DNA of 64,000 bases from Halomonas denitrificans (GCA_019800895.1 JAHVKF010000002.1:372001-436000); one strand, 5' to 3'. Shown: positions 29,809-38,201, counted from the stretch's first letter. Notes: generated from the sequence alone by a model not told the origin. Translations and numbers: made by a program.

Positions 29809-30312
29809 ATGTCCGAACCGTTTCTAGCCGAAGTCCGCATGGTGGGGTTCAATTTCGCTCCCCGCGGCTGGGCGTTCTGCGACGGCCAGATCCTGCCGAT
29901 CAACCAGAACCAGAGCCTCTACTCGCTGCTGGGCACGACCTACGGCGGCGACGGCCGGACCAGCTTCGCGCTGCCCGACCTCCGAGGCCGAACGCCCCTG
30001 CACGTCGGCAACGGCCACACGCTGGGCCAGCGCAGCGGCGAGGAAACCCACACGCTGACGGCGAACGAGATGCCCCAGCACAGCCATTCGTTGCAGGGCT
30101 CCAACGACGCCGCATCCGCACCCGTACCGCAGGACAACCTGGCCGGTGCCGCAACGCTGGAGACCTACGGCGACGTGGGAACGGCACCGGTGGCGATGAA
30201 TGCCGGCACCGTTGCCAATGCAGGCGGCAGCCAGGCTCACGAGAACATGCAGCCCTGGCTCGCGGTGCGCTTCTGCATCGCGCTGCAGGGGCTGTTCCCC
30301 TCGCGCAACTGA
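29809..30312 (+). CDS. Tail-collar domain protein (Mdp-like), copy 1
   Basis: 167 residues of the phage tail-collar (PF07484) type, also called microcystin-dependent-protein-like. Hallmarks: FAPRGWAFCDGQILPI, TYGGDGRTSFALPDLRGR, MPQHSHSL, and a C-terminal MQPWLAVRFCIALQGLFPSR. No signal peptide. These small proteins are usually chromosomal rather than part of a prophage, and their role is not established. A GAGGAG ribosome-binding site precedes the ATG. It is the first of three tandem paralogues behind the large surface protein, after a 33-nt gap. Confidence 0.88.
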   Translation: MSEPFLAEVRMVGFNFAPRGWAFCDGQILPINQNQSLYSLLGTTYGGDGRTSFALPDLRGRTPLHVGNGHTLGQRSGEETHTLTANEMPQHSHSLQGSNDAASAPVPQDNLAGAATLETYGDVGTAPVAMNAGTVANAGGSQAHENMQPWLAVRFCIALQGLFPSRN

Positions 30313-30324
30313 CGGAGACCGACC

Positions 30325-30843
30325 ATGTCCGAACCCTTTGTCGGAGAAATCCGCATGTTCGCCGGAACCTTCGCGCCGCGCGGCTGGGCCTTCTGCGACG
30401 GCCAGCTGCTCGCCGTGTCGCAGAACGACGCGCTGTTCTCGCTGTTCGGCACCATCTACGGCGGCGACGGACGCACCACGTTCGCCTTGCCGGACCTGCG
30501 CGGCCGCCTGCCGATCCATGCCGGCAGCGGTCCCGGCCTGTCGCCGCGCCAGATCGGCGCACGTGCAGGCGCCGAGCAGGTCACGCTGACGACCAACCAG
30601 CTGCCGTCCCATTCGCATACGTTGCAGGCCAGCCCGGACGCCGCCACCGACACGTCGCCGGCCGGGAAGACCTTCGCCCAGGTCGCCGGCGGCGACCTGT
30701 ACGGGTCGATCAACCCGACCGCATCGTTCGATGCATCTGCCGTCGGCGCGGTGGGCGGCAGTCAGTCCCACACCAATCTGATGCCCTTCCTGTGCGTGAA
30801 TTTCATCGTCGCGCTGGTCGGCATCTATCCGTCGCGCACCTGA
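30325..30843 (+). CDS. Tail-collar domain protein (Mdp-like), copy 2
   Basis: 172 residues, clearly paralogous to the flanking two: FAPRGWAFCDGQLLAV, IYGGDGRTTFALPDLRGR, QLPSHSHTL and a C-terminal NLMPFLCVNFIVALVGIYPSR. It starts 12 nt after copy 1. The variable central part (GAEQVTLTTNQ to SQSHTN) differs most between paralogues, as expected if the domain has a conserved trimer core and a variable tip. Function not established. Confidence 0.88.
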   Translation: MSEPFVGEIRMFAGTFAPRGWAFCDGQLLAVSQNDALFSLFGTIYGGDGRTTFALPDLRGRLPIHAGSGPGLSPRQIGARAGAEQVTLTTNQLPSHSHTLQASPDAATDTSPAGKTFAQVAGGDLYGSINPTASFDASAVGAVGGSQSHTNLMPFLCVNFIVALVGIYPSRT

Positions 30844-30856
30844 CCGAGGTCCGATC

Positions 30857-31375
30857 ATGTCCGAACCCTTCATTGCCGAAATCCGGATCTTCGCCGGCAA
30901 CTTCGCGCCGCGCAGCTGGGCGTTCTGCGACGGTCAACTGCTGCCGATTGCCCAGAACACCGCGCTGTTCTCGTTGATCGGAACGATCTACGGCGGCGAC
31001 GGCCGCACGACCACGGCCCTGCCGAACCTCCAGGGCCGCGCACCGATGCACCCGGGGACCGGCCCCGGGCTCACGCCGCGCAGCATCGGCCAGAACGGCG
31101 GGGTCGAGCAGGTCACGATCACCGAGCAGCAGATGCCGAACCACCGGCACACGCTGACCGGATCGAATACCTTCGCCGGCGACGACGACCCGGCCGGACA
31201 GTATCCGAGCCGGCCGCGCGGCTTCGGCATCTACACCGCGCCGGGGGCCCCGGTGGCGATGGCGGCGACGGCGGCCACCGGCACCGGCGGCGGCCAGCCG
31301 CACAACAACATGCAGCCCTACCTGGCAATGAGCTTCATCATCGCCCTGCAGGGCCTGTACCCGTCCCGTTCGTGA
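30857..31375 (+). CDS. Tail-collar domain protein (Mdp-like), copy 3
   Basis: 172 residues: FAPRSWAFCDGQLLPI, IYGGDGRTTTALPNLQGR, QMPNHRHTLTGS and NNMQPYLAMSFIIALQGLYPSR. It begins 13 nt after copy 2 and is followed 11 nt later by a Tat-exported small protein. The regular spacing indicates one operon and suggests the three products may assemble together. Confidence 0.88.
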   Translation: MSEPFIAEIRIFAGNFAPRSWAFCDGQLLPIAQNTALFSLIGTIYGGDGRTTTALPNLQGRAPMHPGTGPGLTPRSIGQNGGVEQVTITEQQMPNHRHTLTGSNTFAGDDDPAGQYPSRPRGFGIYTAPGAPVAMAATAATGTGGGQPHNNMQPYLAMSFIIALQGLYPSRS

Positions 31376-31386
31376 GGAATTCGACG

Positions 31387-31767
31387 ATGAACCGACGCCA
31401 GTTCGCTTCCCGACTCGCTGCCGGCGCTGCGCTCTGCGCGCTCGGACCCGTCACCGCCTCGGCGGCTACGCGCAGAACCGTCGGCGATTGCCGCGCGCCC
31501 GGCGGCTGGGCCTGCGCCGAGGACTGCGCCCGCGACCGGGGCATGCGCTTCACCGGCGACGGCCCGGTCGTCGCGTCGTTCGAACTGACCGAGGTGATCG
31601 ACCGGGGACGAGCGGGGCACGGCGCCCAGTTCATCGCGCGCTTCGCCGGCCCGACCGACGCGCCCGAGGGCGTCTACCGGCTGACCGCCGCCGATCGCGA
31701 CCTCGCGCTGCACCTCCTTCCGGCCGGCGACGGGCGGATGGACGCGGTGTTCAACCTGCTCGACTGA
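31387..31767 (+). CDS. Tat-exported small protein (DUF6916-like)
   Basis: 126 residues with a twin-arginine signal peptide: MNRRQFASR followed by LAAGAALCALGPVTASA. The mature part has two cysteine pairs early on (DCRAPGGWACAEDC). It ends in a segment (PEGVYRLTAADRDLALHLLP, then MDAVFNLLD) that lines up with the end of the small protein encoded at 32293-32592 (LTLEHEALGELQLFLVP, then YEAVF). I therefore regard them as paralogues; the family label is from memory. Tat export implies folding before translocation. Its place after the tail-collar trio suggests a periplasmic partner of that assembly, an inference. Confidence 0.65.
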   Translation: MNRRQFASRLAAGAALCALGPVTASAATRRTVGDCRAPGGWACAEDCARDRGMRFTGDGPVVASFELTEVIDRGRAGHGAQFIARFAGPTDAPEGVYRLTAADRDLALHLLPAGDGRMDAVFNLLD

Positions 31768-31771
31768 TTCC

Positions 31772-32296
31772 GTGACCCGGGCCTGGATCGCGCGCCTGGC
31801 GCAGCCGGGCGTCGGCCTGAGCGCGCGCGAGATCGTCGACGGCGACCGCGAGTTCCTCCGCGACCTCTACGCCAGCACACGCGCCGAAGAACTGGCCCCC
31901 GTGCCGTGGCCGGAGGCCGAGAAGCAGCAGTTCCTGACCCGGCAGTTCGAGGCCCAGCACGCGCACTACCGGGAGAACCTGCCCGACGCGGACTACCTGC
32001 TGCTGGAGATCGCCGGGGAGCCGGCCGGCCGCATCTACCTCGACGAACGCCACGACGAGATCCGCCTGGTCGACATGGCGTTGCTGCCCGAGCACCGCGG
32101 CGCGGGCATCGGCAGCGGGCTCCTGCGAACGGTGATCGAGGCTGCGGTGGAGTCCGGCCGCACCGTGCGTCTGCACGTCGAACGGCACAACCCCGCCTGG
32201 CGGCTGTACGACCGGTTCGGCTTCGTCGAGCTGGAAGACCGCGGGGTCTACCGCTTCATGGAGTGGCGCCCCCGCCAGGCCGAGCGTTCGCCCTAG
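31772..32296 (+). CDS. GNAT-family N-acetyltransferase
   Basis: 174 residues from a GTG start. Acetyl-CoA-binding motif A is clear: MALLPEHRGAGIGSGLLRTVIEAA (R/Q-x2-G-x-G/A), followed by LHVERHNPAWRLYDRFGF, typical of motif B. The N-terminal part (LRDLYASTRAEELAPVPWPE) matches acetyltransferases often found with tail-collar/Mdp genes. It starts 4 nt after the Tat-exported gene, and its stop shares a CTAG with the convergent gene. The substrate is unknown; it might modify one of the operon's proteins or a glycan. Confidence 0.85.
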   Translation: MTRAWIARLAQPGVGLSAREIVDGDREFLRDLYASTRAEELAPVPWPEAEKQQFLTRQFEAQHAHYRENLPDADYLLLEIAGEPAGRIYLDERHDEIRLVDMALLPEHRGAGIGSGLLRTVIEAAVESGRTVRLHVERHNPAWRLYDRFGFVELEDRGVYRFMEWRPRQAERSP

Positions 32297-32592
32297 GTAA
32301 AGACCGCCTCGTAGGCGACGCCGCCATCGCGCGGCCCGACCGGCACGAGGAACAGCTGCAGTTCGCCGAGCGCTTCGTGCTCGAGGGTCAGCGTCTGTTG
32401 CGGCAGCGCGTCCCCCTCGGCGACGACCACCAGCGAGAACGGCTGGCGCTCCTGCCCGGGCTGCCGGTTCAGCGCGTCCACCTCGGCGATCCGTCCATCG
32501 CGGTGGACATCGCCGGCGACCAGGCGGACGCGATCGCCCGCGTGGCGGGCGAAGGTCTCGTAGTCCGGCAACGGATCATCGGGCGCGGTCAT
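32293..32592 (-). CDS. Small cytosolic DUF6916-like protein
   Basis: 99 residues, no signal peptide: DYETFARHAGDRVRLV, a middle QPFSLVVVAEG strand and a C-terminal LQLFLVPVG...YEAVF. It appears to be a cytosolic relative of the Tat-exported protein at 31387-31767. It lies 1 nt after the stop of the NSS transporter gene on the same strand, so both may be on one transcript. It converges on the acetyltransferase gene with a shared CTAG stop. Function unknown. Confidence 0.65.
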   Translation of the reverse strand: MTAPDDPLPDYETFARHAGDRVRLVAGDVHRDGRIAEVDALNRQPGQERQPFSLVVVAEGDALPQQTLTLEHEALGELQLFLVPVGPRDGGVAYEAVFT

Positions 32593-32593
32593 C

Positions 32594-33958
32594 TCAGAAC
32601 AGTCCCAGGATGCCGCCGAGCACGACCAGGATGGCCAGCGGCGCGAACAAGCGGGTCAGCCACAGCCACAGCTGGAACGCCCAGGTCGGCATCTTGTCGT
32701 CCAGTTCCTCGCGGGTGATCGTGGTCGACAGCACCCAGCCTGCGAACAGGGCGATCAACAGGCCGCCGACGGGCAGCATGATGTCGGCGGCGACGAATTC
32801 GATCGCGGACATGATGTCGCGACCGCCGATCGTGTACTCGGACCAGACGTTCAGCGAGAACACCGAGGCCAGGCCCATCACCCAGGTCAGCAGCGCGACG
32901 AACAGCGCGATCTGCTTGCGCGAGAAGTTCGTCGCCTCGACGAAGTACGCCGTCGGCGGCTCGAGCAGCGAAATCGAGCTGGTCCAGGCCGCCACCGACA
33001 GCAGCAGGAAGAACGCCATGCCGTAGGCGATACCGTAGGGCATCTCGTTGAAGGCCAGCGGCAGCGAGGTGAAGATGAAGCCGGCGCCGCCGCCTTCGGG
33101 ATCCAGACCGAAGGACAGCACGATCGGGAAGATCGCCAGGCCTGCGACGAGCGCGACCAGCGTATCGGCGAAGGCAACGGTGACGCCGGTCGCCGGCACG
33201 TTGACGTGCGACGGCAGGTAGGCGCCGTAGGTCATGATCGCGCACATCCCCAGGCTGAGCGTGAAGAAGGCCTGGCCCATGGCGGTCACGATCATCGAAC
33301 CGTCGACGCGCGACCAGTCCGGCGAGAACAGGAAGCCCACGGCCTCCTGGAAGTGCCCGGTGCTCATGCCGTAGCCGAGCAGGATCAGCAGCAGCACGAA
33401 CAGCATCGGCATCAGGATCGAGACGGCGCGCTCCAGGCCCTTCTCCACGCCCAGCGCGACCACGCCCATGGTCAGGATCATGAACACGCCGTGCCAGAAG
33501 ATCAGCTTGCCGGGGCTGGCCAGCAGCCCGCCGAATTCCTCACCCGGATCGCTGATCGCCGGCGCACCGAGGAACAGCTGCTGCAGGTAGTCGAAGCCGT
33601 AGGACAGGGTCCAGCCGGCGACCACCGAGTAGAAGGACAGCACCAGGAAGCCGGCGAGGATGCCGACCCAGCCGATCAGGGACCAGGCCTTCGACGCGCC
33701 GGCTGCCGTGGCCAGTTCCTTCAGCGAGTTGACCGGGCTCATCCGGCCGCGCCGGCCGATCACGATCTCGGCGAACAGCACGGGCAGACCGATCAGCGCG
33801 ATGCAGGCCAGGTAGACCAGGACGAACGCACCGCCGCCGTTCTCGGAGGTGATGTACGGAAAGCGCCAGATGTTGCCGAGACCGACCGCCGAGCCGGTCG
33901 CGGCCATGACGAACATGAGCCGGGACGACCACATGCCGTGGATGGACGTGGTTTTCAT
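32594..33958 (-). CDS. Sodium-dependent transporter, neurotransmitter:sodium symporter (NSS/SNF) family
   Basis: 454 residues with 11-12 hydrophobic helices. The NSS signature GSAVGLGNIWRFPY is near the N-terminus, with unwound-helix features of LeuT (TM1 and the LSLGMCAIMTYGAYLP region of TM6). The short C-terminus fits bacterial members such as Tyt1. It would import an amino acid or similar solute with sodium at the inner membrane. The start at 33958 (MKTTSIHG) matches the family; its ribosome-binding site is weak. Confidence 0.94.
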   Translation of the reverse strand: MKTTSIHGMWSSRLMFVMAATGSAVGLGNIWRFPYITSENGGGAFVLVYLACIALIGLPVLFAEIVIGRRGRMSPVNSLKELATAAGASKAWSLIGWVGILAGFLVLSFYSVVAGWTLSYGFDYLQQLFLGAPAISDPGEEFGGLLASPGKLIFWHGVFMILTMGVVALGVEKGLERAVSILMPMLFVLLLILLGYGMSTGHFQEAVGFLFSPDWSRVDGSMIVTAMGQAFFTLSLGMCAIMTYGAYLPSHVNVPATGVTVAFADTLVALVAGLAIFPIVLSFGLDPEGGGAGFIFTSLPLAFNEMPYGIAYGMAFFLLLSVAAWTSSISLLEPPTAYFVEATNFSRKQIALFVALLTWVMGLASVFSLNVWSEYTIGGRDIMSAIEFVAADIMLPVGGLLIALFAGWVLSTTITREELDDKMPTWAFQLWLWLTRLFAPLAILVVLGGILGLF

Positions 33959-34205
33959 GATTCGCGGAACCCCGTTGGATTGTTGTTTTCGTATCCGGGG
34001 GATTGTCCGCGAACTCGACCGCCGGAGCAAATCGGAGCCCCTGCGCCCCGGGGCTCGACCCGAGGCCGGCGACTTCCGCGCGATCGTTCGGATCACCGGG
34101 CCCCGGCTCGCGGCCGGGATGAGAGGAAATGAGCGTACGCCTCCCCGGATCGTCACCGCGGTCCGCATCCGGCAACGCGTACACGGCGTCCAACGCCATC
34201 GGCGC

Positions 34206-34211
34206 TAGACT
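34206..34211 (+). promoter_or_regulatory. Putative -10 element for the ABC/DUF3299 operon
   Basis: TAGACT, 43 nt before the ATG at 34255. No clear Zur box could be recognised in the upstream 100 nt. Confidence 0.35.
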
Positions 34212-34254
34212 TTCCGATGTTCCGGGCTCGACGACCATTTCGAACAAGCATCAC

Positions 34255-34947
34255 ATGACCGACCCACTGCTCGAACTCGACGACGTGACCTACGCCTGGC
34301 CGGGCGACGACGCGCCGGTCCTGGCGTCCGTGTCGCTCGCGCTCGAAGCGGGCGAGCGCGTCTTCCTGGCCGGGGCGAGCGGTTCGGGAAAGTCGACCCT
34401 GCTGGCGCTGATCGGCGGCCTGGTGGCGCCGGCGAAGGGCGCCATCCGCTTCGGCGGCACGCGGGTCGACACGCTGAAGCGCGCCGACCGCGACCGGTTC
34501 CGGGCCGACCACCTCGGCGTCATCTTCCAGCAGTTCAACCTGCTCCCCTGGCTCGACGCGATCGACAACGTCCGCCTCGGCTGCCGCTTCTCGACCGCCC
34601 GCGCCCGCCGCACCTCGGTCGATGAACCCGGCCGCCTGCTCGGCGCGATGGGGCTGCCCGAAGCCGCCTGGTCGCGACGCGCCGACCGGCTCAGCGTCGG
34701 CCAGCAGCAGCGCGTGGCCGCGGCGCGCGCGCTGATCGGCCGCCCCGGGCTGATCCTCGCCGACGAACCGACCTCGGCGCTCGACGACGACCGCCGCGAC
34801 GACTTCCTCGACCTGCTGTTCGACGAAGTGCGCAACGCTGGCTCGGCGCTGCTGTTCGTCAGCCACGATCGACGCCTCGCCGATCGCTTCGATCGCGCGC
34901 TGTCGATGGACTCGCTCGCCTCGGACGCGGGGAGGACGACATGCTGA
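34255..34947 (+). CDS. ABC transporter ATP-binding protein (LolD/MacB class)
   Basis: 230 residues. Walker A GASGSGKSTLL, Q-loop FQQFNLLPW, signature LSVGQQQRVAAARAL, Walker B GLILADEPTSALDD and H-loop VSHDRRLAD are all present. This class pairs with FtsX-type permeases, and the next gene, overlapping by 7 nt, encodes one. With the downstream DUF3299 gene the arrangement resembles the zinc-regulated zrg cluster of Vibrio; the homology is recalled from memory, not computed. Confidence 0.95.
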   Translation: MTDPLLELDDVTYAWPGDDAPVLASVSLALEAGERVFLAGASGSGKSTLLALIGGLVAPAKGAIRFGGTRVDTLKRADRDRFRADHLGVIFQQFNLLPWLDAIDNVRLGCRFSTARARRTSVDEPGRLLGAMGLPEAAWSRRADRLSVGQQQRVAAARALIGRPGLILADEPTSALDDDRRDDFLDLLFDEVRNAGSALLFVSHDRRLADRFDRALSMDSLASDAGRTTC

Positions 34948-36356
34948 TGCGCCTGGCCCGCGGATCGCTGGCCAACCGTCGCTTCGCGGTCGGCCTGACG
35001 ATCTTCACGATCGCGATCTCGATCGCGCTGCTGGTGCTGGTCGAACAGATGCGCGGCCAGGTGCGCGAGAACTTCCAGCGTTCCGTGTCGGGCGTGGACC
35101 TGATCGTCGGCGCGCCGACCGCGCCCGTCCAGCTGCTGCTGGTCTCGGTCTTCGGCCTCGGCGACCCCACCGCGAACGTGTCCTGGTCGACCTACGAGGA
35201 ACTGGCCGAGGCCGAAGTCGTCGACTGGGCCGTGCCGATCGCCCTCGGCGACAGCTACGAGGGCTTTCGCGTGGTCGGTACCACGCCGGAGTTCTTCGAA
35301 CGCTTCCGCTACGCCGGCAGCACGGCGCTGGTCATCGAGCGCGGTACCGCCTGGCGCGATCGCTTCGACGCCGTCGTCGGCGCACGGGTCGCGCGTGCGG
35401 TCGACCTCGAGGTCGGCGACACGATCGAGCTCGGACACGGCGGCGGCAACGTCACGCTGGTGACCCATGCCGCCCATCCGTTCCGGATCAGCGGCGTGCT
35501 CGCCCCGACCGGCACGCCGGTCGACCAGTCGGTCTACGTCGACCTGGCCGCGCACCACGTCGTGCACGAGGAGTTCATGGCCGGCCGGCCGCTCTCGGGG
35601 TTCCGGCCGCCGCCGGGCGAGGGTCCGGCGTCGAGCGCGCCGCAGCACGGCACGGCCGGCGTTGCACCCGATCACGGCCATGCCCACCACGGCGGCCCGA
35701 ACCAGGGCCACGCACACGACGAGGGCGCGCACGAAGACGGAACACACGATGATGGAACACACGATTCGGACCCGCACGGCGACGTGGACGACACGGTCAC
35801 GCCCGACAGCGTCAGCGCGATCTTCCTCGGCCTGAAGGCGCGCGCCGCGGCCTTCGGCCTGCAGCGCCGGGTCAACGAGTATCCGGACGAAGCCCTGCTG
35901 GCCATCCTGCCCGGCATCGCGCTGCAGCAACTGTGGCGGATCACCGGCACCGTCGAACAGGTGCTGCGCGTGGTCGCGGGCCTGGTCGTGCTGGCCGGCC
36001 TGCTCGGCATGCTGACCGCGATGCTGACCACGCTGAACGAGCGGCGCCGGGAAATGGCCATCCTGCGCGCCTGCGGCGCCCGGCCGTGGCAGGTCGCCGG
36101 CCTGCTGGTGCTCGAGGCCGCCGTGATCGTGATGGCAGGCGTCGTGCTCGGCGTGCTGCTGGCCTGGGGCCTGCAGGTGCTGCTCGCCCCGTGGTTGCTG
36201 GCCCGCTTCGGCATCGCGATCGCACCCGCCCTGCCGGCCGCGGAACTGGTCGGAGTCCTCGCCGGGATCGGCGCGGCCGGTGTGCTGATCGCGCTCGTCC
36301 CCGCCCTGCTGGCCTATCGCCGAACGCTCGCCGACGGCATGCAGGTCCGCCAATGA
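34941..36356 (+). CDS. ABC transporter permease (FtsX/MacB type) with a histidine-rich periplasmic loop
   Basis: 471 residues. The N-terminal helix (FAVGLTIFTIAISIALLVLV) is followed by a MacB-like periplasmic domain (GVDLIVGAPTAPVQ) and three C-terminal helices containing NERRREMAILRACGARPWQV, typical of FtsX permeases. Residues ~243-283 form a loop with about ten histidines interspersed with Asp/Glu/Gly (DHGHAHHGG...HDSDPHGD). That is a plausible zinc-binding or zinc-sensing element on the periplasmic side. It overlaps the ATPase gene and precedes DUF3299. Confidence 0.88.
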   Translation: MLMRLARGSLANRRFAVGLTIFTIAISIALLVLVEQMRGQVRENFQRSVSGVDLIVGAPTAPVQLLLVSVFGLGDPTANVSWSTYEELAEAEVVDWAVPIALGDSYEGFRVVGTTPEFFERFRYAGSTALVIERGTAWRDRFDAVVGARVARAVDLEVGDTIELGHGGGNVTLVTHAAHPFRISGVLAPTGTPVDQSVYVDLAAHHVVHEEFMAGRPLSGFRPPPGEGPASSAPQHGTAGVAPDHGHAHHGGPNQGHAHDEGAHEDGTHDDGTHDSDPHGDVDDTVTPDSVSAIFLGLKARAAAFGLQRRVNEYPDEALLAILPGIALQQLWRITGTVEQVLRVVAGLVVLAGLLGMLTAMLTTLNERRREMAILRACGARPWQVAGLLVLEAAVIVMAGVVLGVLLAWGLQVLLAPWLLARFGIAIAPALPAAELVGVLAGIGAAGVLIALVPALLAYRRTLADGMQVRQ

Positions 36357-36445
36357 CCCCCCGCAGATCGAACTTGCGCGCCGAATGCGGTCCAAGCCTG
36401 TTCCGGAGCCCGTCCGGACTTCGAACCCACGATTCCGACTGCCCG

Positions 36446-36943
36446 ATGACCATGACGAACCTGTTCTCCCGACTGCTGCTTGCCGCGGCCCTGATGCTGC
36501 CCGCCCTGGCCGTTGCCGAGGCGCGCACGCTGGAGTGGCTGGAGCTGATGCCCGAAGACGAGGCGCAGGCCTGGATCGACGACCAGACCAACATCGACCA
36601 TTCCGGCTTCGACGCGCCTGAAGAGCCCTTCCAGTCGTTCCGCACCGTCGGCGAGCTCGACGGCCAGCACGTGCGCCTGCCCGGCTTCGTCGTGCCCATC
36701 GAGACGAACGAGGACGGCGACCTGGTCGAGTTCTTCCTGGTCCCCTACTTCGGCGCCTGCATCCACCTGCCGCCTCCGCCGGCCAACCAGATCGTCTACG
36801 GTCGCCTCGACGAGCCGGTGGAAATGATCGACATCTGGGACGCGTTCTGGATGGAAGGCACGCTGAACATCGAGGACGTCAGCAACGAGACCGCCGCCTC
36901 GGCCTACACCATGGACGTGGAGTCGCTGACGCTGTACGAGTGA
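36446..36943 (+). CDS. DUF3299 exported protein
   Basis: 165 residues with a signal peptide (LLLAAALMLPALAVAEA). It has the DUF3299 core: LPGFVVPIE, VEFFLVPYFGACIHLPPPP and ANQIVYG. DUF3299 proteins are small periplasmic proteins often encoded with FtsX-type ABC transporters in zinc-responsive clusters; the single conserved Cys and nearby His could bind metal. Either ATG 36446 or 36452 could be the start. Confidence 0.85.
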   Translation: MTMTNLFSRLLLAAALMLPALAVAEARTLEWLELMPEDEAQAWIDDQTNIDHSGFDAPEEPFQSFRTVGELDGQHVRLPGFVVPIETNEDGDLVEFFLVPYFGACIHLPPPPANQIVYGRLDEPVEMIDIWDAFWMEGTLNIEDVSNETAASAYTMDVESLTLYE

Positions 36944-36995
36944 CGGCACCCGTCATTTGGCTGGAAGGTCCTGCTCCGCCCGCCCGAGAGAGAAA

Positions 36996-37202
36996 CCCGT
37001 CGCCCGCGAGCGGCCTCCACCAGGAATGCCGGCGATCGAAGGCTTCTGCCTGTTGGACGGCGCTTGCGCGCGAGCCCCACGCGCGGCCCTGACGTTCGCG
37101 AGCGAGGCTCGCTCCTACAGGCGATGGGCCTGCCGTTCGACGCTTGATCGCAGCCCTCGCCCATCCCCGGAGACCTGTAGGAGCCTGCCTGCAGGCGCAG
37201 GG
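36996..37202. repeat. Cluster of three REP-like palindromic repeats
   Basis: The 305-nt gap 36944-37248 holds no gene. It contains three copies of a REP-like motif: minus strand at about 36996-37024 (TGGTGGAGGCCGCTCGCGGG), minus strand at 37092-37122 (CCTGTAGGAGCGAGCCTCGC) and plus strand at 37174-37202 (CCTGTAGGAGCCTGCCTGCA). Opposed copies resemble the paired BIME arrangement. The same core (TGTGGGAGTGAGC) flanks the tandem array at 37.9-38.2 kb. No RAYT transposase gene is in the window. Confidence 0.65.
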
Positions 37203-37248
37203 TTAGCGGCCGAATCGAGCGGACGGATTCACAGCCCGCATCCGCCGG

Positions 37249-37770
37249 TCAGCGTTCGACCGATCGAACGCCCTCGAGGAGATCCTCCGCGCACGCATCG
37301 CCGTGCAGCACGGAAATGTCGCCGGTGGTCTCGAGTACCGCGGCGCGCACCTCGGTGAGGTCCAGCACGTTCGATTCGCGCAGCTTGGCGACCAGGTCGC
37401 CCTTCGATACGCGCGTTTCGGCCAGCGCGCGCTCGAAGATCACCCCGTCGCGCATCAGCAGAACGGGCCGGTTCTGGACCAGGTCCCGGAATCGGCCGGA
37501 GCGGAACCGGAAACGCGCGACGACGTGCTGGAAGACGAACAGGGCGAGCATCGCCAGCAGCGGCTGCAGGAACCCGGCCACCTCGGTGGCCTGACCGGCA
37601 CCGGCCAGCAGCGAGCCGATCGCCACGGTCATCACGAAATCGAAGCTGGTCATCTTCGAAAACGACCGCAGCCCGTTGATGCGGACCAGGATCACCACCC
37701 AGGTGATCGCGGCCGAGGCCAGGATCAGGCCCCGAAGAACGGCGTCGAACAAGGGGTCGGATACGAACAT
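37249..37770 (-). CDS. DUF421 (YetF-like) membrane protein
   Basis: 173 residues. Three N-terminal hydrophobic helices (LILASAAITWVVILV; FVMTVAIGSLLAGA; LLAMLALFVFQHVVARF) precede a soluble YetF-type domain (NRPVLLMRDGVIFERALAETRVSKGDL). The family is widespread in bacteria and has no firmly assigned function. A GAGGAGC ribosome-binding site fixes the ATG at 37770. Divergent from the S9 peptidase, with the repeat array between. Confidence 0.88.
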   Translation of the reverse strand: MFVSDPLFDAVLRGLILASAAITWVVILVRINGLRSFSKMTSFDFVMTVAIGSLLAGAGQATEVAGFLQPLLAMLALFVFQHVVARFRFRSGRFRDLVQNRPVLLMRDGVIFERALAETRVSKGDLVAKLRESNVLDLTEVRAAVLETTGDISVLHGDACAEDLLEGVRSVER

Positions 37771-37882
37771 GGGTGCTCCTCGGTGGCGGGCGCCTAGGGG
37801 TCTCGCAAGACGTTGTGAAACCAAGGGTGGTCCGAACGCCATCCGGAAGTCAATGCACCCTTCCGGGGCCGGACCGCCGGGC

Positions 37883-37910
37883 CTTCGCTCGCAAGCTCAC
37901 TCCCACAGGC
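37883..37910 (-). repeat. Left arm of a perfect 28-bp inverted repeat (REP-like)
   Basis: The reverse complement of 38200-38227 without mismatch; the minus strand reads GCCTGTGGGAGTGAGCTTGC and on to GAAG. The pair brackets the 8-bp tandem array. Confidence 0.9.
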
Positions 37911-37937
37911 GCCAGCCGATCGGGCGACGCCCGGCTT

Positions 37938-38201
37938 CTGTGGACCTGTGGACCTGTGGACCTGTGGACCTGTGGACCTGTGGACCTGTGGACCTGTGGA
38001 CCTGTGGACCTGTGGATCTGTGGATCTGTGGATCTGTGGATCTGTGGATCTGTGGATCTGTGGATCTGTGGATCTGTGGATCTGTGGATCTGGGGGTCTG
38101 GGGGTCTGGGGGTCTGGGGGTCTGGGGGTCTGGGGGTCTGGGGGTCTGGGGGTCTGGGGGTCTGGGGGTCTGGGTGTCTGGGGGTCTGGGGGTCTGGGTG
38201 C
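37938..38201 (+). repeat. Tandem array of 33 eight-base units in three homogeneous blocks
   Basis: Nine CTGTGGAC units (37938-38009), ten CTGTGGAT (38010-38089), then fourteen CTGGGGGT-type units (38090-38201) with CTGGGTGT and a terminal CTGGGTGC variant. The array lies in the 556-nt divergent gap 37771-38326 between the DUF421 gene and the S9 peptidase gene. Any apparent open frame across it is only the 24-nt/8-codon periodicity. The block structure suggests recent slippage, so copy number is likely to vary among strains. Confidence 0.97.

Noticed and set aside
29809-31375. Prophage remnant
   Set aside because: Tail-collar domains suggest phage, but there are no capsid, terminase, lysis or integrase genes or att repeats; Mdp-like trios are normally chromosomal.
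37938-38201. CRISPR array
   Set aside because: Eight-base units are directly abutting with no spacers, and no cas genes are present.
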